Source of the DNA: an uncultured Alphaproteobacteria bacterium
Lineage (GTDB): Bacteria > Pseudomonadota > Alphaproteobacteria > HIMB59
DNA: 64,000 bases
Assembly (NCBI GenBank): GCA_902574995.1
Contig: CACGPP010000001.1
Span: 186,001-250,000, forward strand
Direction: 5' to 3'
The notes under the pieces were generated by a model. That model was not told the origin of the DNA. It did not search any database and saw nothing but the letters and a program-made list of their open reading frames with translations. Positions 17,250-26,029 of the stretch are shown here, piece by piece. Numbering within the stretch: the stretch's first letter is position 1; the number at the start of each line of letters is the position of its first letter. The translations under genes were made by a program, and so were the position numbers.

Positions 17250-17927
17250 CTATCCACCAAGATGCTTTTTAATTTCTTTTAAATCTTCCCAAGCATCTTT
17301 CTTAAGTTCTGGATTGTTTATTAATAAAGATGGCTCATAAAGCACACGGCATTTTTTGGGTACTACGTCATTCGGGGTGTTGAAATCAAACCACTTTCCA
17401 CGAAGAGACATGGAAGACAAATCTGCAGCCAATAACATTTTGATGCAATAATTTGACATAATTATTAAATATTTTGGGTTAATCAATTCAATCAACCGAT
17501 AATTGATAAGTTGTAAAATTGAATTCATTTTGTGGTTATTATCAAATTCACTTAGTCCCCTTGGTATATAAGACACTAAGCTTATTTGTTTCCTATCTAA
17601 TTTTATGGAGGAAAGCATTTTATCGAATAACTCACCACTTGCTTTATCTATTATCTTTTCATCAGTAATGTCACATTTACCGTAAAAAAATAAGATCTTC
17701 GAATTTTTATCACCTTCTACAAGATTGATTGGTTGATTAATATTTAACTTTAATAATTCATTTTTTAAAAAATCCTCTATTTGCTCAATACTGGTTGCTT
17801 TGCTTGGACTATTGATAATATCTATATTTATTTGGTTATCGGAATCATTTTGAGATTTTTTTACTTTAAATTCCTCCAGATTCATCAATTCCAAAAGAAT
17901 ATTTTTTTGGTAGTCTTGGTTATTCAT
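17250..17927 (-). CDS. degenerate family-4 uracil-DNA glycosylase homologue
   Basis: The 225-residue sequence follows the alphaproteobacterial family-4 UDG layout: 'S-G-E-L-F-D-K-M-L', 'Y-I-P-R', 'P-K-Y-L-I-I-M' and 'L-R-G-K-W-F-D'. A final 'P-x-L-L-x-N-x-x-x-K-K-D-A-W-x-D-L' completes it. The functional residues are changed. The usual G-E-A-P-G-x-x-E-D reads Y-G-K-C-D-I-T-D-E (82-90), the H-P-x-Y motif reads Y-E-P-S (197-200), and the four 4Fe-4S cysteines are absent. Its place before slt is typical for the real enzyme. It is open over the full length, so it is probably expressed, but uracil excision looks unlikely. The ATG shares bases with the divergent TPR gene. Confidence 0.72.
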   Translation of the reverse strand: MNNQDYQKNILLELMNLEEFKVKKSQNDSDNQINIDIINSPSKATSIEQIEDFLKNELLKLNINQPINLVEGDKNSKILFFYGKCDITDEKIIDKASGELFDKMLSSIKLDRKQISLVSYIPRGLSEFDNNHKMNSILQLINYRLIELINPKYLIIMSNYCIKMLLAADLSSMSLRGKWFDFNTPNDVVPKKCRVLYEPSLLINNPELKKDAWEDLKEIKKHLGG

Positions 17928-19524
17928 GATTAAAAAATTATCTTTTAGTTTATATTTTATATGTTTTTTTGGATTTATTGTATATGCATATGGGTCTCAA
18001 TTAAAAAATACTTTCGAAAATCAACTTCTAAGTTCAATTTATTCTGAATACAATAATGATTATTTAATTTGGGAAAAATTACCCAAATATAATTTTTCAA
18101 ATGACCATACTTCAACCTTACTAAGTAATATTATCATAGGAAATTATACTTTTGATAATATTAGTGAAATTGAAAGTGGGTTTATTCATGAAATTGTTCT
18201 TTTTTTAAAGAATCTTGGTGATGACAAATGCTTAAATATTCCTGACAAAAAACAAATTTATATTTTTGAAGAGGCTATACTAAAAAGCATAAATTTTTGG
18301 ATGACTTTTTGTAATAAACACAATGTTCAAAATAATTTAGAAAATTTGAATGAAATTGATAGTCGCTTTACAAATTTAAGATATATCAATAGTATTTTTT
18401 ACTATCATCTTCAAAATGACCTCAACAATTTAAAAAAAATTAATGAAGAAATAACATCAAATAAAGAAACACTCTCTATCTTTAATTCTAAAGAAATAAA
18501 TGTCATGGATAGTATTTTCAATTATCATAACATTAATTTTCCACTGTCAGATTTTATTAAGTCATCAACTACTTTTAATAATTTGTCTATAGAATTAGAT
18601 CAAAATTACGTAGTTAAGGATTATGAAGACATAATATATCTTCAACTATTTCAAACTAGCAATTATTATTTTTATGCGCGTGAGTATAAAAAAGCACTTG
18701 CTTTATTGTCTTATTTAATCGAAATAAATCCGGATAATAGTGATTATTATCTTTATAAAAAAATTTCATTTTTAGCAGAATTAAATCCAAGTAAAGAAAT
18801 ACTAAAATTAATTAAAAATTTTAACCCAACTGACAAAAATTTTAATTTTTTTAAAAACTACCTTTATATCTCAACATCATTTGAATTAGACACTGATATG
18901 AGTGACTTATTGTATTTTATAAATAATAGCGATCATCAAACTGATTGGATAAATCTAGAGTTATCATTTCTTGTTGCGATGGAAATGTACTTTTTAAATG
19001 ATAATAGTGGTGCTTTAGATTTTATAAACGAGTGTTGCATGAGTATTTTAGAGAATTCTGATGATGCAATTCATCTTTTTAAATATGGTATTTTGTTAGA
19101 GAGAAATAATGAAATTAAAAAAGCTGAAGAAATTATCCAAAAAAGTATTGATATATCTAAAAGTTCATATCCTTACATATTAAATTATCTTGCATATTTA
19201 TGGGTTGAGAATGATAGAAAATTAGATCTTGCAGAAAGTATGCTTCAAAAGGCAGTAAAAGACTCAAATTATAATGATGGGGCTATACTTGATAGTTTGG
19301 GATGGCTTTATTTTAAGAAAGATAACTTAGATTTGGCAGAAAAATGGATTTATGATGCTTATCAACTTGAACCCTCAGAGCCAGAAATAATAGATCATTT
19401 ATCTCAAATATATTATGAATTAGGCAGATACAAAGAATCAAAATTCTTAGATAATAAAATTATACTATTTCATAAAGATTATTTTAAATACGAGGAAGTT
19501 TTAGGCAGAAATGAAAATAAATAA
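17926..19524 (+). CDS. TPR-repeat exported protein
   Basis: This 532-residue protein has an N-terminal signal peptide or anchor (K-K-L-S-F-S-L-Y-F-I-C-F-F). A long, poorly conserved helical middle follows, with clear tetratricopeptide repeats in the last approximately 170 residues (for example 'A-I-L-D-S-L-G-W-L-Y-F-K', 'A-E-K-W-I-Y-D-A-Y' and 'P-E-I-I-D-H-L'). TPR proteins act as interaction scaffolds, here probably in the periplasm. A TPR gene directly before ispE is common in alphaproteobacteria. Its ATG overlaps the ATG of the reverse-strand gene in a single CATG. The 3' end overlaps ispE by 14 bases. Confidence 0.85.
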   Translation: MIKKLSFSLYFICFFGFIVYAYGSQLKNTFENQLLSSIYSEYNNDYLIWEKLPKYNFSNDHTSTLLSNIIIGNYTFDNISEIESGFIHEIVLFLKNLGDDKCLNIPDKKQIYIFEEAILKSINFWMTFCNKHNVQNNLENLNEIDSRFTNLRYINSIFYYHLQNDLNNLKKINEEITSNKETLSIFNSKEINVMDSIFNYHNINFPLSDFIKSSTTFNNLSIELDQNYVVKDYEDIIYLQLFQTSNYYFYAREYKKALALLSYLIEINPDNSDYYLYKKISFLAELNPSKEILKLIKNFNPTDKNFNFFKNYLYISTSFELDTDMSDLLYFINNSDHQTDWINLELSFLVAMEMYFLNDNSGALDFINECCMSILENSDDAIHLFKYGILLERNNEIKKAEEIIQKSIDISKSSYPYILNYLAYLWVENDRKLDLAESMLQKAVKDSNYNDGAILDSLGWLYFKKDNLDLAEKWIYDAYQLEPSEPEIIDHLSQIYYELGRYKESKFLDNKIILFHKDYFKYEEVLGRNENK

Positions 19525-20329
19525 ATTAACAAGCTATGCTAAAATAAATCTTGATTTAAAAATTAAATATTATGACAAAATTATCAAAAAACATAAGATT
19601 TCTTCTAAAGTCGTTCTTTTAAAATTAAATGATTTAATTAAGGTATCTAATTCTACAAAGTTACAAATTACTTATTACGATCAAAATAAAAAAATAATCA
19701 AATTGAAAAATGATATTATAAAAAAATCAATTCTATTTTTTGATAGAAAATACAAAACTAAAACAAAATTAAAATTTTTAGTTTACAAAAAAATACCAGT
19801 TGGTTATGGATTAGGAGGCGGATCCTCAAATGCAGCATCAATTTTAAAATTTCTATATAAATATCATCAAATTACTTCAAAAAACTTTGAAAAAGATGCA
19901 CCTTTAATTGGTTCAGATGTAATTATTTTTAAAGATAAATATCCAAAAATAATTGATGGATTAAGTCAGTATAAATACCTCAATGCAAAAAAATATTATT
20001 GGAGGAAAGTTTACTTAATTTTTCCTTCACAAAAAAATTTAACTAAAAAAATTTATAATTATTTTAAAAACCATAATATGGGAGCAAAAAAACAACTAAT
20101 ATCTCAAAATAACTTAACTAGTTCATCCATGTTGCTAAATAAAGAGTTTAAAGAATTATTTATGTTCCTTTTGGATTATAGGAAAGATTTCTTAAAATTT
20201 GGCATGAGTGGTAGTGGATCTTCAATTTTTGTATCTTTCAAGAAAATCGCAAAAGAAAGGTCGATTTTTAGGGAGATTAATAAATTTTATCCTTCAGTTA
20301 GAATTGAAAAATCCTCTTATTTCGGATAA
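19511..20329 (+). CDS. ispE: 4-diphosphocytidyl-2-C-methyl-D-erythritol kinase
   Basis: This 272-residue GHMP kinase acts in the MEP isoprenoid pathway, which supplies ubiquinone and undecaprenol side chains. It has the substrate lysine K11 in Y-A-K-I-N-L, the ATP loop G-Y-G-L-G-G-G-S-S-N-A-A-S at 98-110, and the aspartate D136 in I-G-S-D-V. The third GHMP motif is G-M-S-G-S-G-S-S-I-F. The usual G-Y-H near residue 27 reads K-K-H here. The protein is very lysine-rich and diverged, but the key motifs are intact. It overlaps the TPR gene; tRNA-Gln follows 16 bases later. Confidence 0.92.
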   Translation: MKINKLTSYAKINLDLKIKYYDKIIKKHKISSKVVLLKLNDLIKVSNSTKLQITYYDQNKKIIKLKNDIIKKSILFFDRKYKTKTKLKFLVYKKIPVGYGLGGGSSNAASILKFLYKYHQITSKNFEKDAPLIGSDVIIFKDKYPKIIDGLSQYKYLNAKKYYWRKVYLIFPSQKNLTKKIYNYFKNHNMGAKKQLISQNNLTSSSMLLNKEFKELFMFLLDYRKDFLKFGMSGSGSSIFVSFKKIAKERSIFREINKFYPSVRIEKSSYFG

Positions 20330-20345
20330 GTTCTTTAAATCCTGA

Positions 20346-20420
20346 TGGGGCGTAGCCAAGCGGTAAGGCACCGGTTTTTGGTATCGGCATGCGTAGGTTC
20401 GAATCCTACCGCCCCAGCCA
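20346..20420 (+). tRNA. tRNA-Gln (anticodon TTG)
   Basis: A full cloverleaf is visible. The acceptor stem is TGGGGCG (20346-20352) with CGCCCCA (20410-20416), and the D-arm is GCC...GGC. The anticodon stem is CCGGT/ATCGG with loop TTTTGGT giving anticodon TTG. The T-arm is GTAGG-TTCGAAT-CCTAC. Discriminator G and an encoded CCA end at 20420. A UUG anticodon reads glutamine CAA and, by wobble, CAG. Confidence 0.97.
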
Positions 20421-20445
20421 TATCTAAGCTATAAATTGAAATAAT

Positions 20446-22263
20446 ATGAAACAACTTTTATTTTCACTTAAAGAGGGATCAGTTAGTTATCATAAAAAAG
20501 AAATTTTAAAGGAACTTGATATAAATATTCATCGAAAAGATTTTATTGCGCTTGTTGGTAAAAATGGGGCTGGGAAATCAACCCTAATGAATGTCATATC
20601 AGGTCAACATGATATTGATGCTGGTGAAAAATGGAGTATTGATAATTTTGCTGTAAATTATTTCAACCAAAATTTTGTATTAAATGATGATAATAACACC
20701 GTTGAGCAAGAAATTTTATCTGTAATCAAAAATCAAGATAATAATTATGAGATAGATATATTTTGCAATAATTTAAGTATTGATAAAAACAGTTTAATTA
20801 AACATTTATCTGGGGGGCAAAAAAGGAGAGTAGGGCTAATCAAAAATTTAATCAAACCATCTGACCTTTTGCTATTAGATGAACCAACTAATCATTTAGA
20901 CTTGGACACAATTGTTTGGCTAGAAAATTATTTAAAAAAACTAGATTGTGCAATTTTATGTGTAAGTCATGATAGACAATTTCTAAAAAACTTTACAAAT
21001 AAAATATTATGGATAGATCGATCTAAAATAAAAATAAACTACAAAGGTTATAGTGATTTTGATAATTGGTCTGAGACTCTTTTATCACAAGAAGAGAGAG
21101 AACTACAAAATAGGAAGCAATTTGTCAATTTAGAGGTGAATTGGGCTAATAAAGGAGTTAAAGCAAGAGTTAAAAGAAATACAAGAAGGTTAGAACAAGC
21201 TAAAGACTTAAAGGAAAATTTAGACAAAGATATTAGCGAATTTAAAAAAGCTACAAAAAAGATTGAAATTAATCAAATTTATGAGAATTCAAAGAATTTT
21301 AAAAATGTTGCAGAGTTTCACAATGCAGAATTTTACTATGAAGAAAATAATAAAAATTTTATTTTAAAAAACTTTAATTTAAAAATAAGCAAAAAAGATA
21401 GAATTGGTCTTTTGGGAGGTAATGGATCTGGAAAAACAACTTTTTTAAAAATTTTACTTAATGAACTGAATTTAAAATCGGGAACTTTAAAATTAAGAAA
21501 AGAGTTAGAGTTTTCCTATTTTGATCAATTAAGAAATGATTTAAAAGACAATTTACCAATAAAGAAGGTCTTAGTCCCCTCTGGTGGCGATTACTTAAAA
21601 ACGCAGGGTAAAGAGAGACATGTATGCAGTTATTTAAAAGATTTCCATTTTGATCCATCTAAAGCAAATGATCCTGTCGGGAGTTTATCTGGTGGAATGA
21701 AAAATCGACTACTTTTATCAAAAGTCTTATCAAATCCTAAAAGTGGCTTAATCTTAGATGAGCCTACTAATGACCTTGATATTGATACTTTAGATTTAGT
21801 AGAGTCTATACTTTCTAATTACAACGGGACTCTCGTAGTTGTCTCACACAATAGAGATTTTTTAGACAAATTAGTAAATAAAATATTATTTTTTAAAGGA
21901 AATGGTGATGTTTTGTTATTTAATGGCGGCTATCATGACTTCTTAAAAAACAAAGATCTTCTTGAAAATGATACTAATAACTATTCTCAAAATGAAAATA
22001 AATCTGAAAAGAAAAATATAAATTTAAAAAATTTACATAAAAAAAAGTTAACCTTTAAATTACAATATGAGCTTAATAATTTACCCAAGCAAATAGACCT
22101 TTTGAAAGAAGAAATTGTTCATTTTGAAAAAATCATAGAGGCACCAGATCTTTATAAAAAGGACTATGAGTTATTTATTAGCACAACTAAAAAATTAGGC
22201 TCTCTCCAAATAGAATTGGAAAATAAAGAGCAAAGATGGCTAGAACTCATGGAATTAAATTAG
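20446..22263 (+). CDS. uup: ABC-F family ATPase, Uup-like
   Basis: This 605-residue soluble protein has two ABC ATPase domains and no membrane segments. The first has Walker A G-K-N-G-A-G-K-S-T near residue 38, signature L-S-G-G-Q and Walker B L-L-L-L-D-E-P-T-N-H. The second has G-G-N-G-S-G-K-T-T near 325, L-S-G-G-M and L-I-L-D-E-P-T-N-D. A linker rich in charged residues separates them. The C-terminal approximately 80 residues form a coiled coil typical of Uup. ABC-F proteins act on ribosomes or, for Uup, on DNA and ribosome rescue; the exact role here is inference. Confidence 0.9.
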   Translation: MKQLLFSLKEGSVSYHKKEILKELDINIHRKDFIALVGKNGAGKSTLMNVISGQHDIDAGEKWSIDNFAVNYFNQNFVLNDDNNTVEQEILSVIKNQDNNYEIDIFCNNLSIDKNSLIKHLSGGQKRRVGLIKNLIKPSDLLLLDEPTNHLDLDTIVWLENYLKKLDCAILCVSHDRQFLKNFTNKILWIDRSKIKINYKGYSDFDNWSETLLSQEERELQNRKQFVNLEVNWANKGVKARVKRNTRRLEQAKDLKENLDKDISEFKKATKKIEINQIYENSKNFKNVAEFHNAEFYYEENNKNFILKNFNLKISKKDRIGLLGGNGSGKTTFLKILLNELNLKSGTLKLRKELEFSYFDQLRNDLKDNLPIKKVLVPSGGDYLKTQGKERHVCSYLKDFHFDPSKANDPVGSLSGGMKNRLLLSKVLSNPKSGLILDEPTNDLDIDTLDLVESILSNYNGTLVVVSHNRDFLDKLVNKILFFKGNGDVLLFNGGYHDFLKNKDLLENDTNNYSQNENKSEKKNINLKNLHKKKLTFKLQYELNNLPKQIDLLKEEIVHFEKIIEAPDLYKKDYELFISTTKKLGSLQIELENKEQRWLELMELN

Positions 22264-22266
22264 AAG

Positions 22267-22992
22267 ATGAATTTAAAAAAAAAAGTTGAAGAAATCTCTA
22301 ATATTTCTCATTTTGATGAAATCTGCAGTATGCTTCCATTTGAAAAAAAGGATATTTATCTTATTGGAGGAGCTACTAGGTCTTTATTATCGGATAATCA
22401 CGAAAACAAAGATATTGATGTAGTTATTCCAGAATTAGATGATCGAACGGTCGATAAAATTTTAGATAAATATGATAGTGCAAAATATTATCAAGCTTAT
22501 AAAAGTATATCGTTCGAATTAGGTGATTTTGAGTTCCAGATAAATTCATTTAGAAAAGATGTAGCCCCATCTGGAAGACATTCAAAAATTGCTAATGCCT
22601 TGAGTATTAAAGAGGACTCTTTAAGAAGAGATTTTACATTTAATAGCATATACATAAATTTAATCGGGGAGGTGTTCGATTTTTATTCAGGTGTTGAGCA
22701 TTTTAAAAATAATTACTTGAAGTTTATTTTTGACCCAATTGTACAAATCCAAAAAGATTATCTAAGGGCAATAAGATATATCAGGTTTCTATCATTATTT
22801 GAAAATACAAAAACCTTTCCAGCTGATTTGGAAGCTATAATGTTACTCTCAAAAAACATTACAGATTTTGTTAAAGAAAAAAAAATATCACAAGAACTTA
22901 ATAAGATCTACAATATGCCATTTCCAAAAAATACCATTTCTTTTTTAAAAGAGAATAATGAGCTGAGGCAATTTTTAGATTTTTTATCTTAA
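22267..22992 (+). CDS. CCA tRNA nucleotidyltransferase / poly(A) polymerase family, short form
   Basis: The head domain is intact: L-I-G-G-A-T-R-S near 33-39, catalytic D49 and D51 in K-D-I-D-V, R-R-D-F-T-F-N-S, and the 'D-Y-L-R-A-I-R-Y-I-R-F' brace. In the family G-G-x-x-R-D the final D is S here. At 241 residues the protein is far shorter than the usual 380-450, and the body and tail domains that grip tRNA are largely missing. The stop interlocks with the trmL stop (TTAA), and no continuing frame is seen, so this is not an obvious frameshift. Whether it adds CCA, or is a substitute, is inference. Confidence 0.83.
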   Translation: MNLKKKVEEISNISHFDEICSMLPFEKKDIYLIGGATRSLLSDNHENKDIDVVIPELDDRTVDKILDKYDSAKYYQAYKSISFELGDFEFQINSFRKDVAPSGRHSKIANALSIKEDSLRRDFTFNSIYINLIGEVFDFYSGVEHFKNNYLKFIFDPIVQIQKDYLRAIRYIRFLSLFENTKTFPADLEAIMLLSKNITDFVKEKKISQELNKIYNMPFPKNTISFLKENNELRQFLDFLS

Positions 22993-23444
22993 AAATCAGC
23001 TTTAATAGATGAAACTATAATTGCAACAGAGGTAGCAAGATTTAATGATCTTGTTTTGCTGTTTATCGGTATCTTTATTTTGTTATTGACAGTATTATGA
23101 ATTGTTTCTGGCACACCTGCTGTTTCTTTTCCAAATAAAATAATATCATTATCTTCAAACTCAAACTCGTAAAGGTTATTGTCGGTTTTAGTAGTGGCTA
23201 AGATTATTCTGTTATTATTTTTTTTTGAGTATAAATAAAAATTATCCCAATTTTCGTGATTTACAATTTCACAATGGTCTATGTAATCCATCACAGCGCC
23301 TTTAAATCTTTTATCTGTCATAGAGAAAGGCAAAGGTTTGATTATGTGAAGGGGAAACTCTAAACAAGCAGCGGTTCTGATAATCACACCAAGATTTTGA
23401 GGCATATCGGGCTGATAGAGACAAATTGCAAATTTATGCGTCAT
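22989..23444 (-). CDS. trmL: tRNA (cytidine/uridine-34-2'-O)-methyltransferase
   Basis: This 151-residue SPOUT-fold enzyme methylates the wobble ribose in certain leucine tRNAs. The start 'C-L-Y-Q-P-D-M-P-Q-N-L-G' with R-T-A-A is the conserved entry motif. The knot region I-I-L-F-G-K-E-T-A-G-V-P and the C-terminal I-P-I-N-S-K-T-R-S-L-N-L-A-T-S-V-A are clear. The small size equals TrmL with no extension. It is divergent from petA with a 57-base gap, and its stop interlocks with the CCA enzyme stop. Confidence 0.93.
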   Translation of the reverse strand: MTHKFAICLYQPDMPQNLGVIIRTAACLEFPLHIIKPLPFSMTDKRFKGAVMDYIDHCEIVNHENWDNFYLYSKKNNNRIILATTKTDNNLYEFEFEDNDIILFGKETAGVPETIHNTVNNKIKIPINSKTRSLNLATSVAIIVSSIKADF

Positions 23445-23501
23445 GATGACTACTACTTATGCTACATCTTACCAATAAAATCTACTTAGATTTAAACTCA
23501 A

Positions 23502-24026
23502 ATGTCAAATAGTAAAAAACCAAGAAGAGATTTTATTAAATTATCAGCAATGACTCTAGGAGGGGTTGGTGCTGCTAGTTTACTTATTCCTTTTATATCA
23601 AGTATGAATCCAGGCAAAGATACTCTAGCCTTGGCATCAACTGAAATAGATTTATCTCCCTTGGAAGAGGGCCAGAGTTTGACAGTAATATGGAGAGGTA
23701 AACCTGTTTTTATAAAGCATCGAACAAAAAGTGAAATTGACAGTGCTAGAAATATTTCTTTAGAGGATCTACCAGATGCAGAGGAGGACTCTGCAAGAGT
23801 TCAAAAAGATAATTGGTTAGTTGTATTAGGTGTTTGTACTCATTTAGGTTGCGTACCTCTTGGACAAAAAGCTTCGGATACAAAAGGAGACTATGGAGGT
23901 TGGTTTTGCCCTTGTCATGGTTCTCATTATGATACTTCTGGCAGGATAAGAAAAGGACCAGCTCCGACTAACTTACCCGTTCCCCCTTACGTTTTTTTAA
24001 CAGATAACAGAATAAAGATAGGATAA
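23502..24026 (+). CDS. petA: ubiquinol-cytochrome c reductase Rieske iron-sulfur subunit
   Basis: This 174-residue subunit carries the 2Fe-2S cluster. The N-terminus has a twin-arginine-like motif (R-R-D-F-I-K, residues 8-13) followed by a single membrane helix to about residue 34. The cluster ligands are C112 and H114 in C-T-H-L-G-C, and C136 and H139 in C-P-C-H-G-S; the disulfide cysteines C117 and C138 are also present. It transfers electrons from quinol to cytochrome c1. First gene of petABC; the gap to petB is four bases. Confidence 0.97.
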   Translation: MSNSKKPRRDFIKLSAMTLGGVGAASLLIPFISSMNPGKDTLALASTEIDLSPLEEGQSLTVIWRGKPVFIKHRTKSEIDSARNISLEDLPDAEEDSARVQKDNWLVVLGVCTHLGCVPLGQKASDTKGDYGGWFCPCHGSHYDTSGRIRKGPAPTNLPVPPYVFLTDNRIKIG

Positions 24027-24030
24027 TTTA

Positions 24031-25275
24031 ATGAGTTCAAATGAATTACAAGGTTATAAAAAAACACTAAATTCACCATACACTGGTATAAAAGGTTGGA
24101 TTGACTCTAGACTTCCTCTTATAAGAATGATGGAAGCAGAATATTTGAAGTTTCCTGTCCCAAAATCACTCAATTACTTTTGGTCATTTGGTGGTATAGC
24201 CATGTTTTGCCTTATAGGACTAATTTTAACTGGAATTTTTTTAGGGTTTCACTATAAGCCCTCAGCCGATGATGCCTTTGACTCTGTTGAAAGGATCATG
24301 AGAGACGTTAGTTTCGGTTGGTTAATTAGATATTTGCATGCCAACTTAGTTTCCTTTTTCTTTATAGCTACTTTTATTCACATTTTTAGAGCTCTTTATT
24401 TCGGATCATACAAGGCACCCAGAGAGTTGGTCTACATTTTCGGTTTGACCATGTTCATGCTGATGATGGCAACTGCATTTCTAGGATATACACTCCCATG
24501 GGGTCAGATGTCTTATTGGGGAGCAACAGTTATAACAAATCTCTTCTCAGCTATTCCTGTTGTAGGAGATGCTATACTCACATTACTCCTTGGTGACTTC
24601 ACTGTTGGTGACTCAGCTGTTAACCGTTTTTATGTTCTTCATTGGCTATTAGCTTTCGCAATTGTCGGTTTAGTTGTCTTTCATGTAATTACATTACACA
24701 TGACTGGTTCTAATAATCCAACTGGAACAGAGCCACAAAGCTGGGATGAAACAGTGAGTTTTCATCCATACGTAACTATTAAAGATCTAAATGCTACAAT
24801 ATTTTTCTTTATCATTTTGGCTTTTATTCTCTTTTATTATCCAAATATTTTAGGTCACTCCGATAATTACATTAAAGCTAACCCCATGGTAACTCCTGCA
24901 CATATTGTGCCTGAGTGGTACTTTCTACCTTTCTATGCAATACTTAGAGCTATTCCAGATAAACTAGGTGGTGTGATAGCTATGTTTAGTTCCATACTAG
25001 CATTAGGCTTATTACCATGGCTTGACACATCTAAAGTTAGATCATGTTTATTTAGACCTATCTGGAGATACTGTGTTCTCTTGTTTGCAGTAAACTTTTT
25101 GGTTCTTATGTATGTTGGAGGTAAACCTGCTGAGGGTCTTTATGTACTTATCTCAAGAATTGGAACTGCATATTGGTTTTTGTTTATATTTGTTTTAGCC
25201 CCTCTAGTAGGATTTTTAGAAACACCACGACAACCGCTAACTATTACAAATTATTTGCAAAGTAAAAAAGCCTAA
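24031..25275 (+). CDS. petB: ubiquinol-cytochrome c reductase cytochrome b
   Basis: This 414-residue protein has eight membrane helices and holds both b hemes. Conserved pieces are L-H-A-N and F-I-H-I-F-R for one pair of heme histidines, H-W-L-L and F-H-V-I-T-L-H for the other, and G-Y-T-L-P-W-G-Q-M-S. The quinol-site motif P-E-W-Y is intact (V-P-E-W-Y-F-L-P-F). The length is typical for the unsplit cytochrome b of proteobacteria. It lies between petA and petC with gaps of four and one bases. Confidence 0.97.
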   Translation: MSSNELQGYKKTLNSPYTGIKGWIDSRLPLIRMMEAEYLKFPVPKSLNYFWSFGGIAMFCLIGLILTGIFLGFHYKPSADDAFDSVERIMRDVSFGWLIRYLHANLVSFFFIATFIHIFRALYFGSYKAPRELVYIFGLTMFMLMMATAFLGYTLPWGQMSYWGATVITNLFSAIPVVGDAILTLLLGDFTVGDSAVNRFYVLHWLLAFAIVGLVVFHVITLHMTGSNNPTGTEPQSWDETVSFHPYVTIKDLNATIFFFIILAFILFYYPNILGHSDNYIKANPMVTPAHIVPEWYFLPFYAILRAIPDKLGGVIAMFSSILALGLLPWLDTSKVRSCLFRPIWRYCVLLFAVNFLVLMYVGGKPAEGLYVLISRIGTAYWFLFIFVLAPLVGFLETPRQPLTITNYLQSKKA

Positions 25276-25276
25276 T

Positions 25277-26029
25277 ATGAGAAAAGCTTTACTGGCCATT
25301 TTTTTACTTTTTAGTTTCAATTTATATGGTGCTGGAGCAAAAATTGATATTCCAAAATATGATTGGTCTTGGAAAGGATTTTTCGGAACGTACGATCGTG
25401 CCTCAGCTCAAAGAGGTTTAAAAGTTTATAGAGAAGTTTGCGCTGGATGTCATTCCATGAATTATCTATCTTATAGAAATTTAGCGGATCTTGGTTTTAG
25501 TGAAGATCACATTAAAGCCATTGCAGCCGAACATTTAGTGTTAGATGGGCCAAATGACGAAGGAGAAATGTTCGAAAGAGACGGAATTCCTTCAGATCAG
25601 TTTGTTAATCCATATCTAAATGAAAAGGCCGCTAGAGCAGCGAATAACGGCGCTTACCCGCCTGATTTGTCTTTAATAGTTAAAGCCAGACCTAAGGGTG
25701 CTGATTATATTAAAGCACTATTGCTTGGTTATGTTGATCCACCAGAAGATATGAAAGTTCCAAAAGGTCAACACTACAATAAATATATGGCAGGTAATTT
25801 AATTGCCATGACATCCCCATTATCAGATGGTCTTGTTAATTACGATGATGGAACTGAAAGCACAATGGATCAAATGACAACAGATGTTACAACTTTTTTA
25901 GCATGGGCAGCTGAACCTAGTTTAGAGGACCGAAAGAGAATGGGTTTAAAAGTAATACTATTTTTATTGGTATTGTTCGTCTTAGCTTATATTTCTAAAC
26001 AACAAATTTGGAGAGATATTAAACATTAA
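25277..26029 (+). CDS. petC: ubiquinol-cytochrome c reductase cytochrome c1
   Basis: This 250-residue periplasmic heme protein has a signal peptide (residues 1 to about 18), the heme-binding C-A-G-C-H at 55-59 and the axial methionine region 'M-A-G-N-L-I-A-M'. A C-terminal membrane helix (about 227-243) anchors it to the complex. It passes electrons from the Rieske centre to a soluble cytochrome c. The cytochrome b and c1 parts are separate genes, not fused. Its 3' end overlaps ychF on the other strand by 11 bases. Confidence 0.97.
   Translation: MRKALLAIFLLFSFNLYGAGAKIDIPKYDWSWKGFFGTYDRASAQRGLKVYREVCAGCHSMNYLSYRNLADLGFSEDHIKAIAAEHLVLDGPNDEGEMFERDGIPSDQFVNPYLNEKAARAANNGAYPPDLSLIVKARPKGADYIKALLLGYVDPPEDMKVPKGQHYNKYMAGNLIAMTSPLSDGLVNYDDGTESTMDQMTTDVTTFLAWAAEPSLEDRKRMGLKVILFLLVLFVLAYISKQQIWRDIKH

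Noticed and set aside
17926..19524. TPR protein as part of a new exported system
   Set aside because: A TPR gene before ispE is ordinary in alphaproteobacteria; nothing else nearby supports a special system.
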